A DNA stretch of 64,000 bases from Crocinitomix algicola (GCF_001661595.2 NZ_LYPF02000010.1:151637-215636), one strand, 5' to 3'. Counted from the stretch's first letter, positions 44,569 through 54,032 are shown. The notes: generated by a model not told the origin, from the letters alone. Made by a program: numbers and translations.

Positions 44569-45221
44569 TGACTGCAATGGTGAATCATATTTTAGATGGT
44601 TTTTCGAGTAAATCTGAAAATGCTCAAAAACAAGTTGCTTTATATTTTGGGTCGTTTAACCCCATCCATATCGGTCATTTGATTATTGGAAACTATATTG
44701 CTCAGCAAGACCAAATAGACGAAGTTTGGTTCGTCGTAAGTCCTCAAAACCCACATAAATTAAAGAAAAACTTATTAGCTGATCATCATCGTCTTGCCAT
44801 GGTTCGTATTGCGGTGGAGGAAAATCCTCATCTGAAAGCGAGTGATATTGAATTTAAATTACCTAAACCTTCCTATACAACATACACTTTACAGGCGCTT
44901 AAGGAAAAACACCCCACATATGCTTTTACACTCGTAATGGGCGAAGATAATTTGAGAACGCTACACAAATGGAAAAACTACGAGTATATTATTGAAAATT
45001 ATCCAATTATTGTCTATCCTCGAGTGATTACTGAGCAGGAAAAAATAGAAGAAAAAAACACATTAATCGATCGCACTAATATCCTAAAAGTTGATGCGCC
45101 TTTGATGAAAATTTCTTCAAGCTTTATACGTAATATGATTGGGGAAAAAATGGATGTTCGTTACCTCTTATCCGAACCGGTTTTTACTTATTTAGATGAG
45201 ATGAATTTTTACAAAAAATGA
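44568..45221 (+). CDS. nadD: nicotinate-nucleotide adenylyltransferase
   Basis: Transfers AMP to nicotinate mononucleotide in NAD synthesis. The nucleotidyltransferase core shows ALYFGSFNPIHIGHLIIGNY, including the HIGH-type motif HIGH (HxGH), then PSYTTYTLQALKEKHP, MGEDNLRTLHKWKNYE, and the C-terminal ISSSFIRNMIGEKMDVRYL that closes the site. 217 residues. The family starts close to VALYFGSF, so the first 22 residues are a short extension and the start may be the second ATG. It overlaps gmk and the hemJ-like gene at both ends. Confidence 0.94.
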   Translation: MTAMVNHILDGFSSKSENAQKQVALYFGSFNPIHIGHLIIGNYIAQQDQIDEVWFVVSPQNPHKLKKNLLADHHRLAMVRIAVEENPHLKASDIEFKLPKPSYTTYTLQALKEKHPTYAFTLVMGEDNLRTLHKWKNYEYIIENYPIIVYPRVITEQEKIEEKNTLIDRTNILKVDAPLMKISSSFIRNMIGEKMDVRYLLSEPVFTYLDEMNFYKK

Positions 45222-45751
45222 TGTACCAAATATTACTATCCCTTCATATCATTTTCATTGTCACATGGTTTGCAGGCCTATTCTACATTGTACGGTTATT
45301 CGTATACCACGCTGAGGCAAATGAAAAAGTCAATCCAGAGAAAGACATTTTAAAAAAGCAATACAGCCTAATGGAGAAACGCCTTTGGTATGGAATTACT
45401 TGGCCTTCTTTTATTCTTACATTAATATTCGGTCCTTGGTTATTAATAAAAAACCCTGGGCTTTTGCATATGGGATTTATGCACATCAAACTATTGTTCG
45501 TTGCTTTACTTATAATTTACCAGTTTATTTGTCACCAACACTTTTTAAATTTACAAAAGGATAACATTAAAAAGTCGGGGAATTTTTACAGAATTTTGAA
45601 TGAAATTCCAACTTTGTTATTGGTTTCCATTGTTTTCCTTATCATCCTAAAACACAATGTAAATTGGGTTTATGGAGTAGTTGGATTTTTTGCTTTAGCT
45701 ATTTTATTGATGCTTGCAATAAGGATATACAAAAAACTTCGCAAAAAATAA
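45218..45751 (+). CDS. hemJ: HemJ-type protoporphyrinogen oxidase / CopD family membrane protein
   Basis: A 177-residue protein with about four or five transmembrane helices. It matches the HemJ (UPF0093) pattern: LHIIFIVTWFAGLFYIVRLF at the N-terminus with the conserved histidine, RLWYGITWPSFILTLIFG, and MHIKLLFVALLIIYQFICHQ. HemJ oxidises protoporphyrinogen IX to protoporphyrin IX, the penultimate haem step, and replaces HemG/HemY in many bacteria. The window also has hemA, hemC and hemD, which supports a haem role but not adjacency. The ATG overlaps the nadD stop. It meets the next gene tail to tail with 2 bases between. Confidence 0.85.
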   Translation: MMYQILLSLHIIFIVTWFAGLFYIVRLFVYHAEANEKVNPEKDILKKQYSLMEKRLWYGITWPSFILTLIFGPWLLIKNPGLLHMGFMHIKLLFVALLIIYQFICHQHFLNLQKDNIKKSGNFYRILNEIPTLLLVSIVFLIILKHNVNWVYGVVGFFALAILLMLAIRIYKKLRKK

Positions 45752-45753
45752 CC

Positions 45754-46164
45754 TTATCGTAGTACATTGATAAAACCGTCAAATTTATGACGCTTATCAG
45801 AGGCTATCTCTTTTGCATTAATCATCCAAACATACATACCAGCGGGAACAGGGCTTCCTCCATAAGTTCCGTCCCAAGCTGCAGAAGGATCATAAGATTC
45901 CCATATCAACTGACCGGTTCTGTCAAATATCATTAAATGAAAATTGTAAACATCTATTCCATTCGCATGCACTTGCCAATTGTCGTTATAAAAATCACCG
46001 TCTGGTGTAAAAGCATTTGGCGCATAGATATTAACTCCTGATTCACGAGCAATATCGTTAGATGCCATTAAAGAGTCTTGATCATCATGTTGAGCAAAAC
46101 TCAAAAAAGCGAAAAATGTAAAAATAATTCCTGTTAAAGTTTTCATCTGTACTTGTTTTTTCAT
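45754..46164 (-). CDS. short secreted protein made almost only of a T9SS type B sorting domain
   Basis: A 136-residue exported protein. After a signal peptide (MKTLTGIIFTFFAFLSFAQ from the ATG at 46146, or six residues more from 46164) only about 20 residues precede a complete gliding-motility-associated C-terminal domain: YAPNAFTPDGDFYNDNWQV, LMIFDRTGQLIWESYD, AAWDGTYGGSPVPAGMYVW, ending FDGFINVLR. No cargo domain is present. The domain itself is intact and slightly acidic. A bare sorting domain could be a competitor, a surface anchor or the remnant of a larger protein. No frameshift is seen upstream. Confidence 0.8.
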   Translation of the reverse strand: MKKQVQMKTLTGIIFTFFAFLSFAQHDDQDSLMASNDIARESGVNIYAPNAFTPDGDFYNDNWQVHANGIDVYNFHLMIFDRTGQLIWESYDPSAAWDGTYGGSPVPAGMYVWMINAKEIASDKRHKFDGFINVLR

Positions 46165-46486
46165 GTATCAAAAAGAAAGGGTTTGAGGTCCTTTTCCATT
46201 TAACTTACTGGTTACAAATGCAAAGTAAAGTATTTTAATGGCCACCTGAAAGCTTAACACATTGAAAAAGACCCGCTTTTCGACAAAATGACATTTTTTA
46301 TGTACGAATGACATTAGAATTAGTTTCTTAGTCTAAAAAACAGTCTTTAAGCGAATAATATTTATTGAGAATCACTTTTAAAATAAAGCAACGCACACAA
46401 AAAAGTGTTTAAAAGTATCCTCATTTTTTCTGCACAAGAAGAGCAATAATTTCTAGCTTTATGCTTTTATCACAAAATTCGGAAAA
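46165..46486. other. intergenic interval, no gene seen
   Basis: About 320 bases between divergent genes. The only structure is CACTTTT (46373-46379) against AAAAGTG (46401-46407), a 7-bp inverted repeat with a 21-base loop. TAGCTTTA at 46454-46461 is a near match to a -7 element for the enoyl-CoA hydratase gene. Confidence 0.35.
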
Positions 46487-47266
46487 ATGACATTTAAAAA
46501 TATTTTAACAGCACAAGAAGGACATGTTGCAACGATTACAATTAATCGACCGAAACAGTTAAATGCTTTAAATAAGGAAACTATTGAAGAATTGCATCAT
46601 GCGCTTAGCGCTGCCAATGATGATGAAAATGTTGGTGTTGTAATATTAACAGGGGCTGGAGAAAAATCTTTTGTTGCTGGAGCCGACATCAAAGAATTTG
46701 CTGATTTCTCTGTTGAGAAAGGGCAAGAACTTAGTGCCATTGGACATGAAATTTTGTTTGATTTCATCGAATTTATGAATAAACCTGTCATTGCAGCAAT
46801 TAACGGTTTTGCGTTAGGTGGCGGATTAGAATTAGCTATGGCCTCGCACATTCGCGTTGCGTCGGATAATGCCAAACTTGGATTACCCGAAGTTTCTTTA
46901 GGCGTTATTCCTGGCTATGGCGGGACACAACGTTTAACACAATTGGTGGGAAGTGGTAAAGCTTTTGAAATGATTACAACAGCAGGAATGATTGGAGCAG
47001 AAGAGGCAAAATCTTGGGGGTTGGTAAATCATGTTGTCAGTCAAGAAGAGTTGATGCCATTAGCAGAAAAAATTGCGCATAAAATTGTCCAAAATTCGCC
47101 AAATGCTATTCGTGCGGCAATTCATGCAATTAATGCCAATCACATCGAAGGAGTAGACGGTTTTGATGTTGAAATAGAAGAATTTGGAAAATGTTTTGGA
47201 ACACCTGAATTTATCGAAGGTACAACAGCTTTCATTGAGAAAAGAAAAGCAAACTTCAGAAAATAA
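46487..47266 (+). CDS. enoyl-CoA hydratase/isomerase family protein
   Basis: A crotonase-fold enzyme of 259 residues, likely hydrating 2-enoyl-CoA to 3-hydroxyacyl-CoA in fatty-acid or amino-acid breakdown. The oxyanion-hole motifs AGADIKEFADF (near residue 64) and NGFALGGGLELAMASHIRVA (near 105) are present, with the two active-site glutamates expected in ELAMASHIR-type and LPEVSLGVIPGYGGTQRL segments. The protein is monofunctional, and the exact substrate (crotonyl-CoA or other) is not determined. It stands before the flippase gene with 26 bases between; the two may share a transcript but have no obvious link. Confidence 0.9.
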   Translation: MTFKNILTAQEGHVATITINRPKQLNALNKETIEELHHALSAANDDENVGVVILTGAGEKSFVAGADIKEFADFSVEKGQELSAIGHEILFDFIEFMNKPVIAAINGFALGGGLELAMASHIRVASDNAKLGLPEVSLGVIPGYGGTQRLTQLVGSGKAFEMITTAGMIGAEEAKSWGLVNHVVSQEELMPLAEKIAHKIVQNSPNAIRAAIHAINANHIEGVDGFDVEIEEFGKCFGTPEFIEGTTAFIEKRKANFRK

Positions 47267-47292
47267 ACTTGAAAAAGAGGACATAATTATCT

Positions 47293-48744
47293 GTGAGCAC
47301 GATTAAGAAACTAGCTGGGCAAACCGCAATTTACGGCGGGTCAACGATTATTGGTCGCTTTCTTAATTATTTGCTTGTTCCTATTTACACCGCGTATTAT
47401 TCCACTGCTGAATACGGTTCCATATCCGTTATCTATAGTTTAGCGGGATTTTTTATAATCTTGCTTTTATTTGGAATGGAAACAACCTATTTTCGTTTTG
47501 TTAATCAAACTAAGGATAAAGAAAGCGTCTTTAATCAAAGTTTATCAATTGTACTTGTAATCAATGCTGTTGTTTTAATTGCCATGCTGATTTTTTCGCA
47601 AGGGATTGCCAACTGGTTAAACCATCCGGAATATCAAACCTACGTGATTTGGTTTGCCTTTATTTTGGTCAGTGATGCGATTGCCTCTTTAATAATGGCA
47701 AGGTTAAGGCATGAAGATAGAGCAGTAACTTTTGCAAAAGTCCAGCTTTCAAGCATTGGAGCAACTATTCTATTCAATCTCATATTTATATTCTCCTTTT
47801 ATCGCGAAGGTGAATCTTTGAGCATCGGCTGGGTTTTTCTCGCCAACTTAATTGGAAGCGTTTTAAAACCCGTCCTCTTATATAAAGAATTATTAAACTT
47901 TAAATTTATATGGAATCTTAACAGGGTTAAATCCATGATCATTTTTGCTTTTCCGCTTGTTGTTGCAGGGTTTTCAGGAATAATAAACGAACTAATTGAT
48001 AGAATACTCCTTTTACGACTTTTAACACCAGCAGAAGGAATTACATATGCAGAGAGTCAAGTTGGGATTTATTCTGCAAATTATAAATTGGCTGTTTTAA
48101 TCACCCTGTTTATACAAGCATTTCGTTATGCCGCAGAGCCCTTCTTTTTTTCGCAAGCCAATAATGATCAAAAAGATAAAATCTACGCAAAAGTTATGAC
48201 CTATTTTGTAATTGTTGTAACTATTATTTTCCTTGTGATCTCTCTAAACTTACCTATTTTCAAATCATTTTTGCGCGGGTCAGATTATTGGGAAGGGTTA
48301 ACCGTTGTTCCACTGTTAATGCTGGCGAATGTGTTTTTAGGCATTTATTACAACCAATCTATTTGGTATAAACTCGCTGATAAAACCAAATTTGGCGCGT
48401 ATATTTCTGTTGGCGGAGCAATTGTTACTCTAATTCTCAACTACCTCCTTATTCCTTGGATTGGTTATACCGGATCTGCAATTACCACTTGCATCGTCTA
48501 TTTTGGAATGATGGCCGCTTCTTATCATTACGGAAAAATTCATTATCCAATAAAATATAATCTCCGTAAAATAGGTCTATATTTGATTGGTTCTGTTACG
48601 CTCTTTCTTTGCTCACTTTTGTACAGCTCGGACTTTATAGAATTTACATGGCCCAAATTTATATTCAACACAATTTTGATTCTAATTTTTGTGGGCATAG
48701 TCCTGTTTATTGAAAGACCATTAAGAACATTTAAGAAGGGATAA
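47293..48744 (+). CDS. oligosaccharide flippase family membrane protein (Wzx-like)
   Basis: A 483-residue protein with about 12-14 transmembrane helices, of the MATE/MVF-like polysaccharide transporter type. The N-terminus KKLAGQTAIYGGSTIIGRFL and LLVPIYTAYYSTAEYGSISV are typical of Wzx-like flippases in Bacteroidota. It probably flips lipid-linked glycans for surface polysaccharide. The start is GTG at 47293. Downstream lie dut and a sugar-nucleotidyltransferase, an envelope-type context; the O-antigen ligase-like gene at the window start belongs to the same broad pathway but is 46 kb away. Confidence 0.85.
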   Translation: MSTIKKLAGQTAIYGGSTIIGRFLNYLLVPIYTAYYSTAEYGSISVIYSLAGFFIILLLFGMETTYFRFVNQTKDKESVFNQSLSIVLVINAVVLIAMLIFSQGIANWLNHPEYQTYVIWFAFILVSDAIASLIMARLRHEDRAVTFAKVQLSSIGATILFNLIFIFSFYREGESLSIGWVFLANLIGSVLKPVLLYKELLNFKFIWNLNRVKSMIIFAFPLVVAGFSGIINELIDRILLLRLLTPAEGITYAESQVGIYSANYKLAVLITLFIQAFRYAAEPFFFSQANNDQKDKIYAKVMTYFVIVVTIIFLVISLNLPIFKSFLRGSDYWEGLTVVPLLMLANVFLGIYYNQSIWYKLADKTKFGAYISVGGAIVTLILNYLLIPWIGYTGSAITTCIVYFGMMAASYHYGKIHYPIKYNLRKIGLYLIGSVTLFLCSLLYSSDFIEFTWPKFIFNTILILIFVGIVLFIERPLRTFKKG

Positions 48745-48750
48745 TTTTCT

Positions 48751-48758
48751 TATTTTTG
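48751..48758 (+). promoter_or_regulatory. -7 promoter element before dut
   Basis: TATTTTTG ends 16 bases before the dut ATG. The -33 is not clear. Confidence 0.4.
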
Positions 48759-48774
48759 AAAATTAATTTTTAAC

Positions 48775-49209
48775 ATGAAAATTGAAATTATAAATAAATC
48801 TAAACATACTCTACCGCAGTACGAAACAGAATCATCTGCTGGAGTTGACTTACGCGCCAATATAGAAGAACCCATCATTCTTAAACCTCTGGAGAGAAGC
48901 TTGATAAAAACTGGGTTGTTTATGGCACTGCCAAACGGCTATGAAGCTCAAGTTAGACCAAGAAGTGGATTAGCCTATAAAAATGGAATTACTGTTTTGA
49001 ATTCTCCTGGCACTATTGATGCAGATTATCGTGGAGAAATTGGTGTGATTTTGGTTAATTTATCCAATGAAAATTTTGAAATCAAAGATGGAGAACGTAT
49101 TGCTCAATTAGTGATCGCTAAACATGAGCAAGCTGAATTTGTTGGAGTTGAAGTTTTGGATGAAACTGAAAGAGGTGCTGGTGGATTCGGTAGTACCGGA
49201 AAAAAATAA
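48775..49209 (+). CDS. dut: dUTP diphosphatase
   Basis: Hydrolyses dUTP to dUMP, keeping uracil out of DNA and feeding thymidylate synthesis. All five trimeric dUTPase motifs are visible in 144 residues: [47 protein letters not shown] and [10 protein letters not shown] at the C-terminus. The ATG at 48775 gives the normal start. The sugar-nucleotidyltransferase gene starts 10 bases after the stop. The order dut, nucleotidyltransferase, TPR, DUF4292, EnvC-like is one I recall as conserved in flavobacteria (from memory). Confidence 0.96.
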   Translation: MKIEIINKSKHTLPQYETESSAGVDLRANIEEPIILKPLERSLIKTGLFMALPNGYEAQVRPRSGLAYKNGITVLNSPGTIDADYRGEIGVILVNLSNENFEIKDGERIAQLVIAKHEQAEFVGVEVLDETERGAGGFGSTGKK

Positions 49210-49219
49210 AATATTTAAG

Positions 49220-50221
49220 ATGAAAATTATAGTACCCATGGCTGGAAGAGGCAGCAGATTAAGACCTCACACATTAACTGTTCCTAAGCCACTTGTTCCT
49301 GTAGGCGGAAAACCAATCGTTCATCGTCTTGTACAAGATATAGCAAAGACGAGTACCGAAAAAATTGATGAAATTGCTTTCGTAATTGGTGATTTTGGTA
49401 AAGAAGTAGAAGATGAATTAATAAAAGTGGCTGAAAAATTAGGCGCAAAAGGTCGTATATATTACCAAGACAAAGCGCTAGGAACTGCTCACGCCGTGCT
49501 CTGTGCTGCAGAATCTTTAGACGGACCTGTTGTAGTTGCTTTTGCAGACACCTTATTCCGTGCCGATTTTACACTTGATAACGAAGCAGATGGAATTTTA
49601 TGGGTTAAGCAAATAGAAGATCCTTCAGCTTTTGGTGTGGTAAAACTAAATGACGATGGTGTCATAGAAGATTTTGTAGAAAAACCCCAAACATTTGTTT
49701 CTGATTTGGCCATGATTGGCATTTACTACTTCAAAGAAGGAGAAAAGCTCAAGGCTGAATTACAATATCTCATTGACAATGGAATTATTAAAGGCGGCGA
49801 ATATCAACTTCCGGATGCACTTAAAAACTTAACAAAAAAAGGAGCTAAATTCAAGCCAGGAAAAGTTTCCGAATGGCTGGATTGTGGAAATAAAAAAGTA
49901 ACCGTTCACACGAATCAAAGAGTGCTCGAATTTGATAAAAATGAAAATTTAGTATCCAAAGATTTAGTGAACAAGAACGCTGTTATTATTCCTCCATGTT
50001 ATATTGGACCACATGTCGTATTGGAGAATTCAGTTATAGGACCGCATGTTTCTATTGGACGAGGAACAACCGTAAAAAATTCTGTTGTGACGAATTCAAT
50101 TGTTCAAAAAAATGCAACCATTGCCAATTCTATACTTCAGGATTCTATGATTGGTAATCACGCTAAAATTTTAAGTCACGGAAAAGTCATAAGTATTGGT
50201 GATTATACCACAATTGAATGA
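49220..50221 (+). CDS. sugar-phosphate nucleotidyltransferase with left-handed beta-helix end
   Basis: A 333-residue enzyme of the glucose-1-phosphate nucleotidyltransferase group, joining a sugar phosphate to a nucleotide for glycan synthesis. The N-terminal Rossmann-like domain shows IIVPMAGRGSRLRPHTLTVP with KPLVPVGGKPIVHRL, and VVAFADTLFRADFTL holding the metal-binding acidic site. The C-terminal part (about 255-333) has hexapeptide-type repeats (IIPPCYIGPHVVLENSVIG, TVKNSVVTNSIVQKNATI). The ATG at 49220 is selected; the longer frame into dut has no family match. Its stop overlaps the next start (ATGA). Substrate (UTP or dTTP, and sugar) undetermined. Confidence 0.88.
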   Translation: MKIIVPMAGRGSRLRPHTLTVPKPLVPVGGKPIVHRLVQDIAKTSTEKIDEIAFVIGDFGKEVEDELIKVAEKLGAKGRIYYQDKALGTAHAVLCAAESLDGPVVVAFADTLFRADFTLDNEADGILWVKQIEDPSAFGVVKLNDDGVIEDFVEKPQTFVSDLAMIGIYYFKEGEKLKAELQYLIDNGIIKGGEYQLPDALKNLTKKGAKFKPGKVSEWLDCGNKKVTVHTNQRVLEFDKNENLVSKDLVNKNAVIIPPCYIGPHVVLENSVIGPHVSIGRGTTVKNSVVTNSIVQKNATIANSILQDSMIGNHAKILSHGKVISIGDYTTIE

Positions 50222-51972
50222 TAAAATTGAACCAACATATCTTCCAAAAAACAAGTATTTTCTCTATACTTCTAACTGTAGCCAGTATCATAACTTCATG
50301 CACTGATACCAAAGAAGTTATCCAAGAACAAAACGCATACGAAACCAGAAAAGCGTTTAAAATCAGGTTTCATGAAGCAAATTCAGAGAAAATTATTGGG
50401 CATTATGAAAAAGCCATTGAATTATTCGAAGCATGTTTAGTGTACCAACCAGAGCATCCAGCGGTACACTTTGCTCTATCCGATTTATACGAAACCACTC
50501 GAAACGACGACAAGACATTGTACCATGCTCAGTTGGCGTACAAGTATGATTCTTCCAACAAATGGTATACCCTTCGCTTAGCTGATTTATATTTTGGACA
50601 AGAAAATTATGCTAAAACAGCTGATTTATACGAAGGAATCATCGCTGATGAAAAAAACATTGAAATCAAATTCAAGTATACGGAAACATTAATTAGAGCG
50701 GGAAGAAATGAGCGAGCAATATCCATGCTAAATGAAATTGAAGTCGAAACTGGAAAAATTCCTGAAGTAAGTTTTACAAAATATGACTTATATAGCAGAA
50801 TGGGGTTAATAGAGCTGGCCGAGTCTGAAATGAAAGCATTTTTAGATGACAGTCCTACCAATCTTGAAAATAAAATAATAGCTGCTGAATTTTACATGCA
50901 GAACAATCGCCTTAAAAAATCGAGTCAATTAATAAATGACGTCATTAAACTTGATCCAAATAACGGTCAAGCCTATATCATGATGGCGGATATTGAACTT
51001 AGACAAGACAACGTAAAAGGAGCATTTTACAATCTTTATAAAGGCTTTAAAAGTAAGGAGGTGGAGCTTGATCGCAAATTAGAAATCACAAGAGGTTTAA
51101 TTCCCTATGCTGCCAATGATAAACTTGATTATCAAGAAATGCGTAAAGGTATCGACACGCTCTTTTCCATAATTTATGATCCTGAATTGCAAAATGCTAA
51201 AATGCATGATTACTACGGGTATTATTTAATGGTTTGCAATAAAAAAATGGAGGCAGAAAAAGAGTATGCCAAAGCCGTACAACTTAATAAAGGATCTTAT
51301 AATAATTGGATACAACTTTTAAACCTCCAAAACGATTTACATTTACATAAAAAACAACTTGAAACAAGTCAAGAAGCCATGACCTTGTTTCCTGCTCAAC
51401 CCGTTTTTTATCTCTTTGGAGGAATTGCTGCTAAAGAATTAAGTGAATTTGAGCAAGCTGAAGAATATCTATTCCTGGGAAAAGATTTAGTGGTAAAAGA
51501 CCCACAACTTAGTTCAGAATTTCTGTACCAAATTGGTGATATGAATTATAGGATGGATGAGCCCCAAGATGGCGCTTTCTATTTTGAACAAGCTTTAGGG
51601 ATATTCCCGAGCAACCCAAGTGTGTATCTGCATCAAAGTAAAAATTTATTGCAACAATCGCAATTGGATGCTGCTCTTGAGAAAGTGAATGAAGGATTAA
51701 TGAAACTACCTAAAAACATTAAACTACTCGAACTTAAAGGGGACATTTTATTCCAACAAAAATTGTACAAAACAGCGGCAGAAAATTACCTTAAAGCACT
51801 TTACGATAATTATTATAACGCAACCATCTTAGAGAAATATGGAGATGCTTTATCCCTCAATGGCGAAACTGAAAAATCAGTCGAAATGTGGCAAGAGGCT
51901 GTAGAATTTGGAGGAAGCTCACCCTTATTATTGAAAAAAATTGAAAACCAAACTTATTTTGCACCCAACTAA
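50218..51972 (+). CDS. tetratricopeptide-repeat lipoprotein
   Basis: A 584-residue protein with a lipobox ending ITSC, then about a dozen TPR-like units across the whole length (EKAIELFEACLVYQPEHPAV, YAKTADLYEGIIADEKNIEI, LDAALEKVNEGLMKLPKNIK). Such TPR lipoproteins act as docking surfaces in the envelope; no enzyme motif is present. The ATG overlaps the stop of the nucleotidyltransferase, and the DUF4292 and EnvC-like genes follow directly. The position suggests a part in outer-membrane or LPS assembly, which is inference from gene order. Confidence 0.8.
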   Translation: MIKLNQHIFQKTSIFSILLTVASIITSCTDTKEVIQEQNAYETRKAFKIRFHEANSEKIIGHYEKAIELFEACLVYQPEHPAVHFALSDLYETTRNDDKTLYHAQLAYKYDSSNKWYTLRLADLYFGQENYAKTADLYEGIIADEKNIEIKFKYTETLIRAGRNERAISMLNEIEVETGKIPEVSFTKYDLYSRMGLIELAESEMKAFLDDSPTNLENKIIAAEFYMQNNRLKKSSQLINDVIKLDPNNGQAYIMMADIELRQDNVKGAFYNLYKGFKSKEVELDRKLEITRGLIPYAANDKLDYQEMRKGIDTLFSIIYDPELQNAKMHDYYGYYLMVCNKKMEAEKEYAKAVQLNKGSYNNWIQLLNLQNDLHLHKKQLETSQEAMTLFPAQPVFYLFGGIAAKELSEFEQAEEYLFLGKDLVVKDPQLSSEFLYQIGDMNYRMDEPQDGAFYFEQALGIFPSNPSVYLHQSKNLLQQSQLDAALEKVNEGLMKLPKNIKLLELKGDILFQQKLYKTAAENYLKALYDNYYNATILEKYGDALSLNGETEKSVEMWQEAVEFGGSSPLLLKKIENQTYFAPN

Positions 51973-52008
51973 TATCAAAAGTTTTCAGCTAATAGGAGAA
52001 ACTAATCA

Positions 52009-52836
52009 ATGACTAAAAAAATTACCATACTAAAAACCCTTATCACATTTACCTTAATTGTTGTAGCCGTGGCCTGTGGAAATAGGAGACATGAAAACAG
52101 CGATTTTAAATTAAAAAATAAAAGCGATAAAGAATTAGAATTAGCACTTCAAGATCAAAGTAAGGTTGGTTTTGACTACTTTAATGTTCGTATTGGAATT
52201 GACTTACTCAGTTCAACTCAAAACAATTCGTTTTCTGCTTATGTAAAACTAAATGTCGACAGCGCTTTTGGTGGCTATATAAAAAAAACAATCATACTCG
52301 CCACTTACATGGTTAATCAAGACTCTGTAACTTTTGTAAACAAATTAGAGGATTGCTATTTTAACAAAAGCCTTGACTATATATCTATTTTGTTTGGCAC
52401 AGAACTAGAATTTGAATTTTTCCAAGAACTCTTACTGGGTAAACCGATTGGTTTTGACATCAAAGAAAAATACAAACAAATAAATGCCAAAGATCATTAT
52501 ATCCTTTCTTCTCATAAAAAAAGGGCGTACAAAAAACTTGAACAAGACAAATTAGATATTGACGATGAAGAAATGCTGATTCAATACCATATTAATGGAG
52601 AAAATATGCTTGTCGATAGAATAGACATCGAAATTCCTAACGACACAACTTCTATTGAAGTAAACTATCTTTCACGTAAAGCTGAAGAAGGATTTATGGT
52701 ACCAGAAGAAACTGCCATTAAAATCATGAACCCGAGGGATACATTGCGTATTGGCATGAACTATGCCCCTGTAAAACTCAATGATCGAAAAGAAATTTCA
52801 ATTAAAATACCTGACTCATACATTGAATGTCCTTAA
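52009..52836 (+). CDS. DUF4292 family lipoprotein
   Basis: A 275-residue lipoprotein (signal with VAVACG, Cys at about 24). The mature protein is beta-rich, with an IGIDLLSSTQNNSFSAYVKL strand pattern, ISILFGTELEFEFFQELLLG in the middle and IDIEIPNDTTSIEVNYLSRK near the end, matching DUF4292, a family found mostly in Bacteroidota with a LolA/LolB-like look. A role in carrying lipid or lipoprotein through the envelope has been guessed for such folds; no direct evidence here. The gene lies 36 bases after the TPR gene and overlaps the next one. Confidence 0.75.
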   Translation: MTKKITILKTLITFTLIVVAVACGNRRHENSDFKLKNKSDKELELALQDQSKVGFDYFNVRIGIDLLSSTQNNSFSAYVKLNVDSAFGGYIKKTIILATYMVNQDSVTFVNKLEDCYFNKSLDYISILFGTELEFEFFQELLLGKPIGFDIKEKYKQINAKDHYILSSHKKRAYKKLEQDKLDIDDEEMLIQYHINGENMLVDRIDIEIPNDTTSIEVNYLSRKAEEGFMVPEETAIKIMNPRDTLRIGMNYAPVKLNDRKEISIKIPDSYIECP

Positions 52837-54028
52837 ACTCATACCGTTTATTTGTTTATTCTTTGCTGCACCATCATTTGGGCAACAAAAGGAAAGTGAC
52901 CGCTTAAAAGCTCAACAACGTGAGCTCGAAAAGAAAATTGGGTTGACGCAAAAACTTTTGGAAACGACTGCTGAAAGTCGTAAAAATCTATCGGATAACA
53001 TTAATTTAATCGAAAGAAAAATTCATTACCGACAAGCACTTTTAGATAATTTAGCCCTTCAGCAATCTAAATTGAACAGTGAAATAACAAAACTATCATC
53101 AGAAATAGCTAAACTTGAAATTGAAGTTGAGCAACAGAAACTGCATTATAAACTGATGATTATTCAGGCGTACAAGATGAGAAATTCAACAGCGTCTTTA
53201 CTTTTCGTTCTTTCCTCCGAATCATTTAATCAAGCAAATAAGCGCCTTGAATATTTAGAACAATTGGCAAAATACCGTTCTGATCAAATTCGTAAAATTC
53301 AAGCTTCAATTGCAGCCCTCGAAGCGCAACAAACCGAATTAGTTTCTAAGAAACAGGAAAAAGATAAAGTCACTGCTTTAAATGCACAAGAACAACGGAA
53401 TTATGTTCGTGATCGAGAAAAGCAAAAACAAACCATTGCGGAAATGCAAGGAAAAGAAGAGCAATTAAAAAAAGAGCTCGCTGAACAACGCAAAAAATCA
53501 AAAGACATTCAAAACGCCATAAACGCAGCAATAAACAAAGAAATTCTTGCGGAAAAAAAGAAAAAAACTACATCCAAAGAAACCAAAGAAATTGCCTTGA
53601 GTAATAAAGGTTTTGAGGACAATAAAGGCCGTTTACCATGGCCCGTTAAAACAGGTGAAATTACTAAAGGTTTTGGCAAACAGCCACACCCGGTTCATGT
53701 TAACGTTTTCACCTACAATAACGGAGTGGATATTACCACCGTTAAAGGATCAACTGTTCGTGCAGTATACGAAGGCGTAGTATCAAGTGTTATCGTAATT
53801 CCAGGTGCTGGTAAAGCTGTCATTATTGCACATGGAAATTATAGAACCATTTACTCAAATTTACAAGAAACCTATGTTAAAGCCGGTGAACAAATTAAAG
53901 TCAAGCAAGAAATCGGAGCATTATTGATCAATAACTCTGGTAATTCAGACGTTCATTTTGAAATAAGAAAAATAACTCCAGAAGGACAAATCTCAAACAT
54001 TAATCCAACTTACTGGCTCTATAAATAA
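52781..54028 (+). CDS. EnvC-like murein hydrolase activator, degenerate LytM domain
   Basis: A 415-residue exported protein: signal peptide, a long coiled coil (about 40-260, RLKAQQRELEKKIGLTQKLL) and a C-terminal LytM/M23 domain (about 285-410). Zinc ligands are incomplete: the usual first His of HNGVDI is Asn (NNGVDI, 313-318), and HLH is replaced by DVH (390-392), though Asp317 and His351 remain. That fits EnvC/NlpD-type activators of amidases rather than an active peptidase. The ATG at 52781 overlaps the previous gene by 56 bases; a TTG at 52823 would give a cleaner signal peptide (start NVLKLIPFICLFF). Confidence 0.85.
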   Translation: MIEKKFQLKYLTHTLNVLKLIPFICLFFAAPSFGQQKESDRLKAQQRELEKKIGLTQKLLETTAESRKNLSDNINLIERKIHYRQALLDNLALQQSKLNSEITKLSSEIAKLEIEVEQQKLHYKLMIIQAYKMRNSTASLLFVLSSESFNQANKRLEYLEQLAKYRSDQIRKIQASIAALEAQQTELVSKKQEKDKVTALNAQEQRNYVRDREKQKQTIAEMQGKEEQLKKELAEQRKKSKDIQNAINAAINKEILAEKKKKTTSKETKEIALSNKGFEDNKGRLPWPVKTGEITKGFGKQPHPVHVNVFTYNNGVDITTVKGSTVRAVYEGVVSSVIVIPGAGKAVIIAHGNYRTIYSNLQETYVKAGEQIKVKQEIGALLINNSGNSDVHFEIRKITPEGQISNINPTYWLYK

Positions 54029-54032
54029 GTTT

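Noticed and set aside
46373..46407. CACTTTT/AAAAGTG inverted repeat as a terminator
   Set aside because: No GC core, a long loop, and no transcript needing termination in that position.
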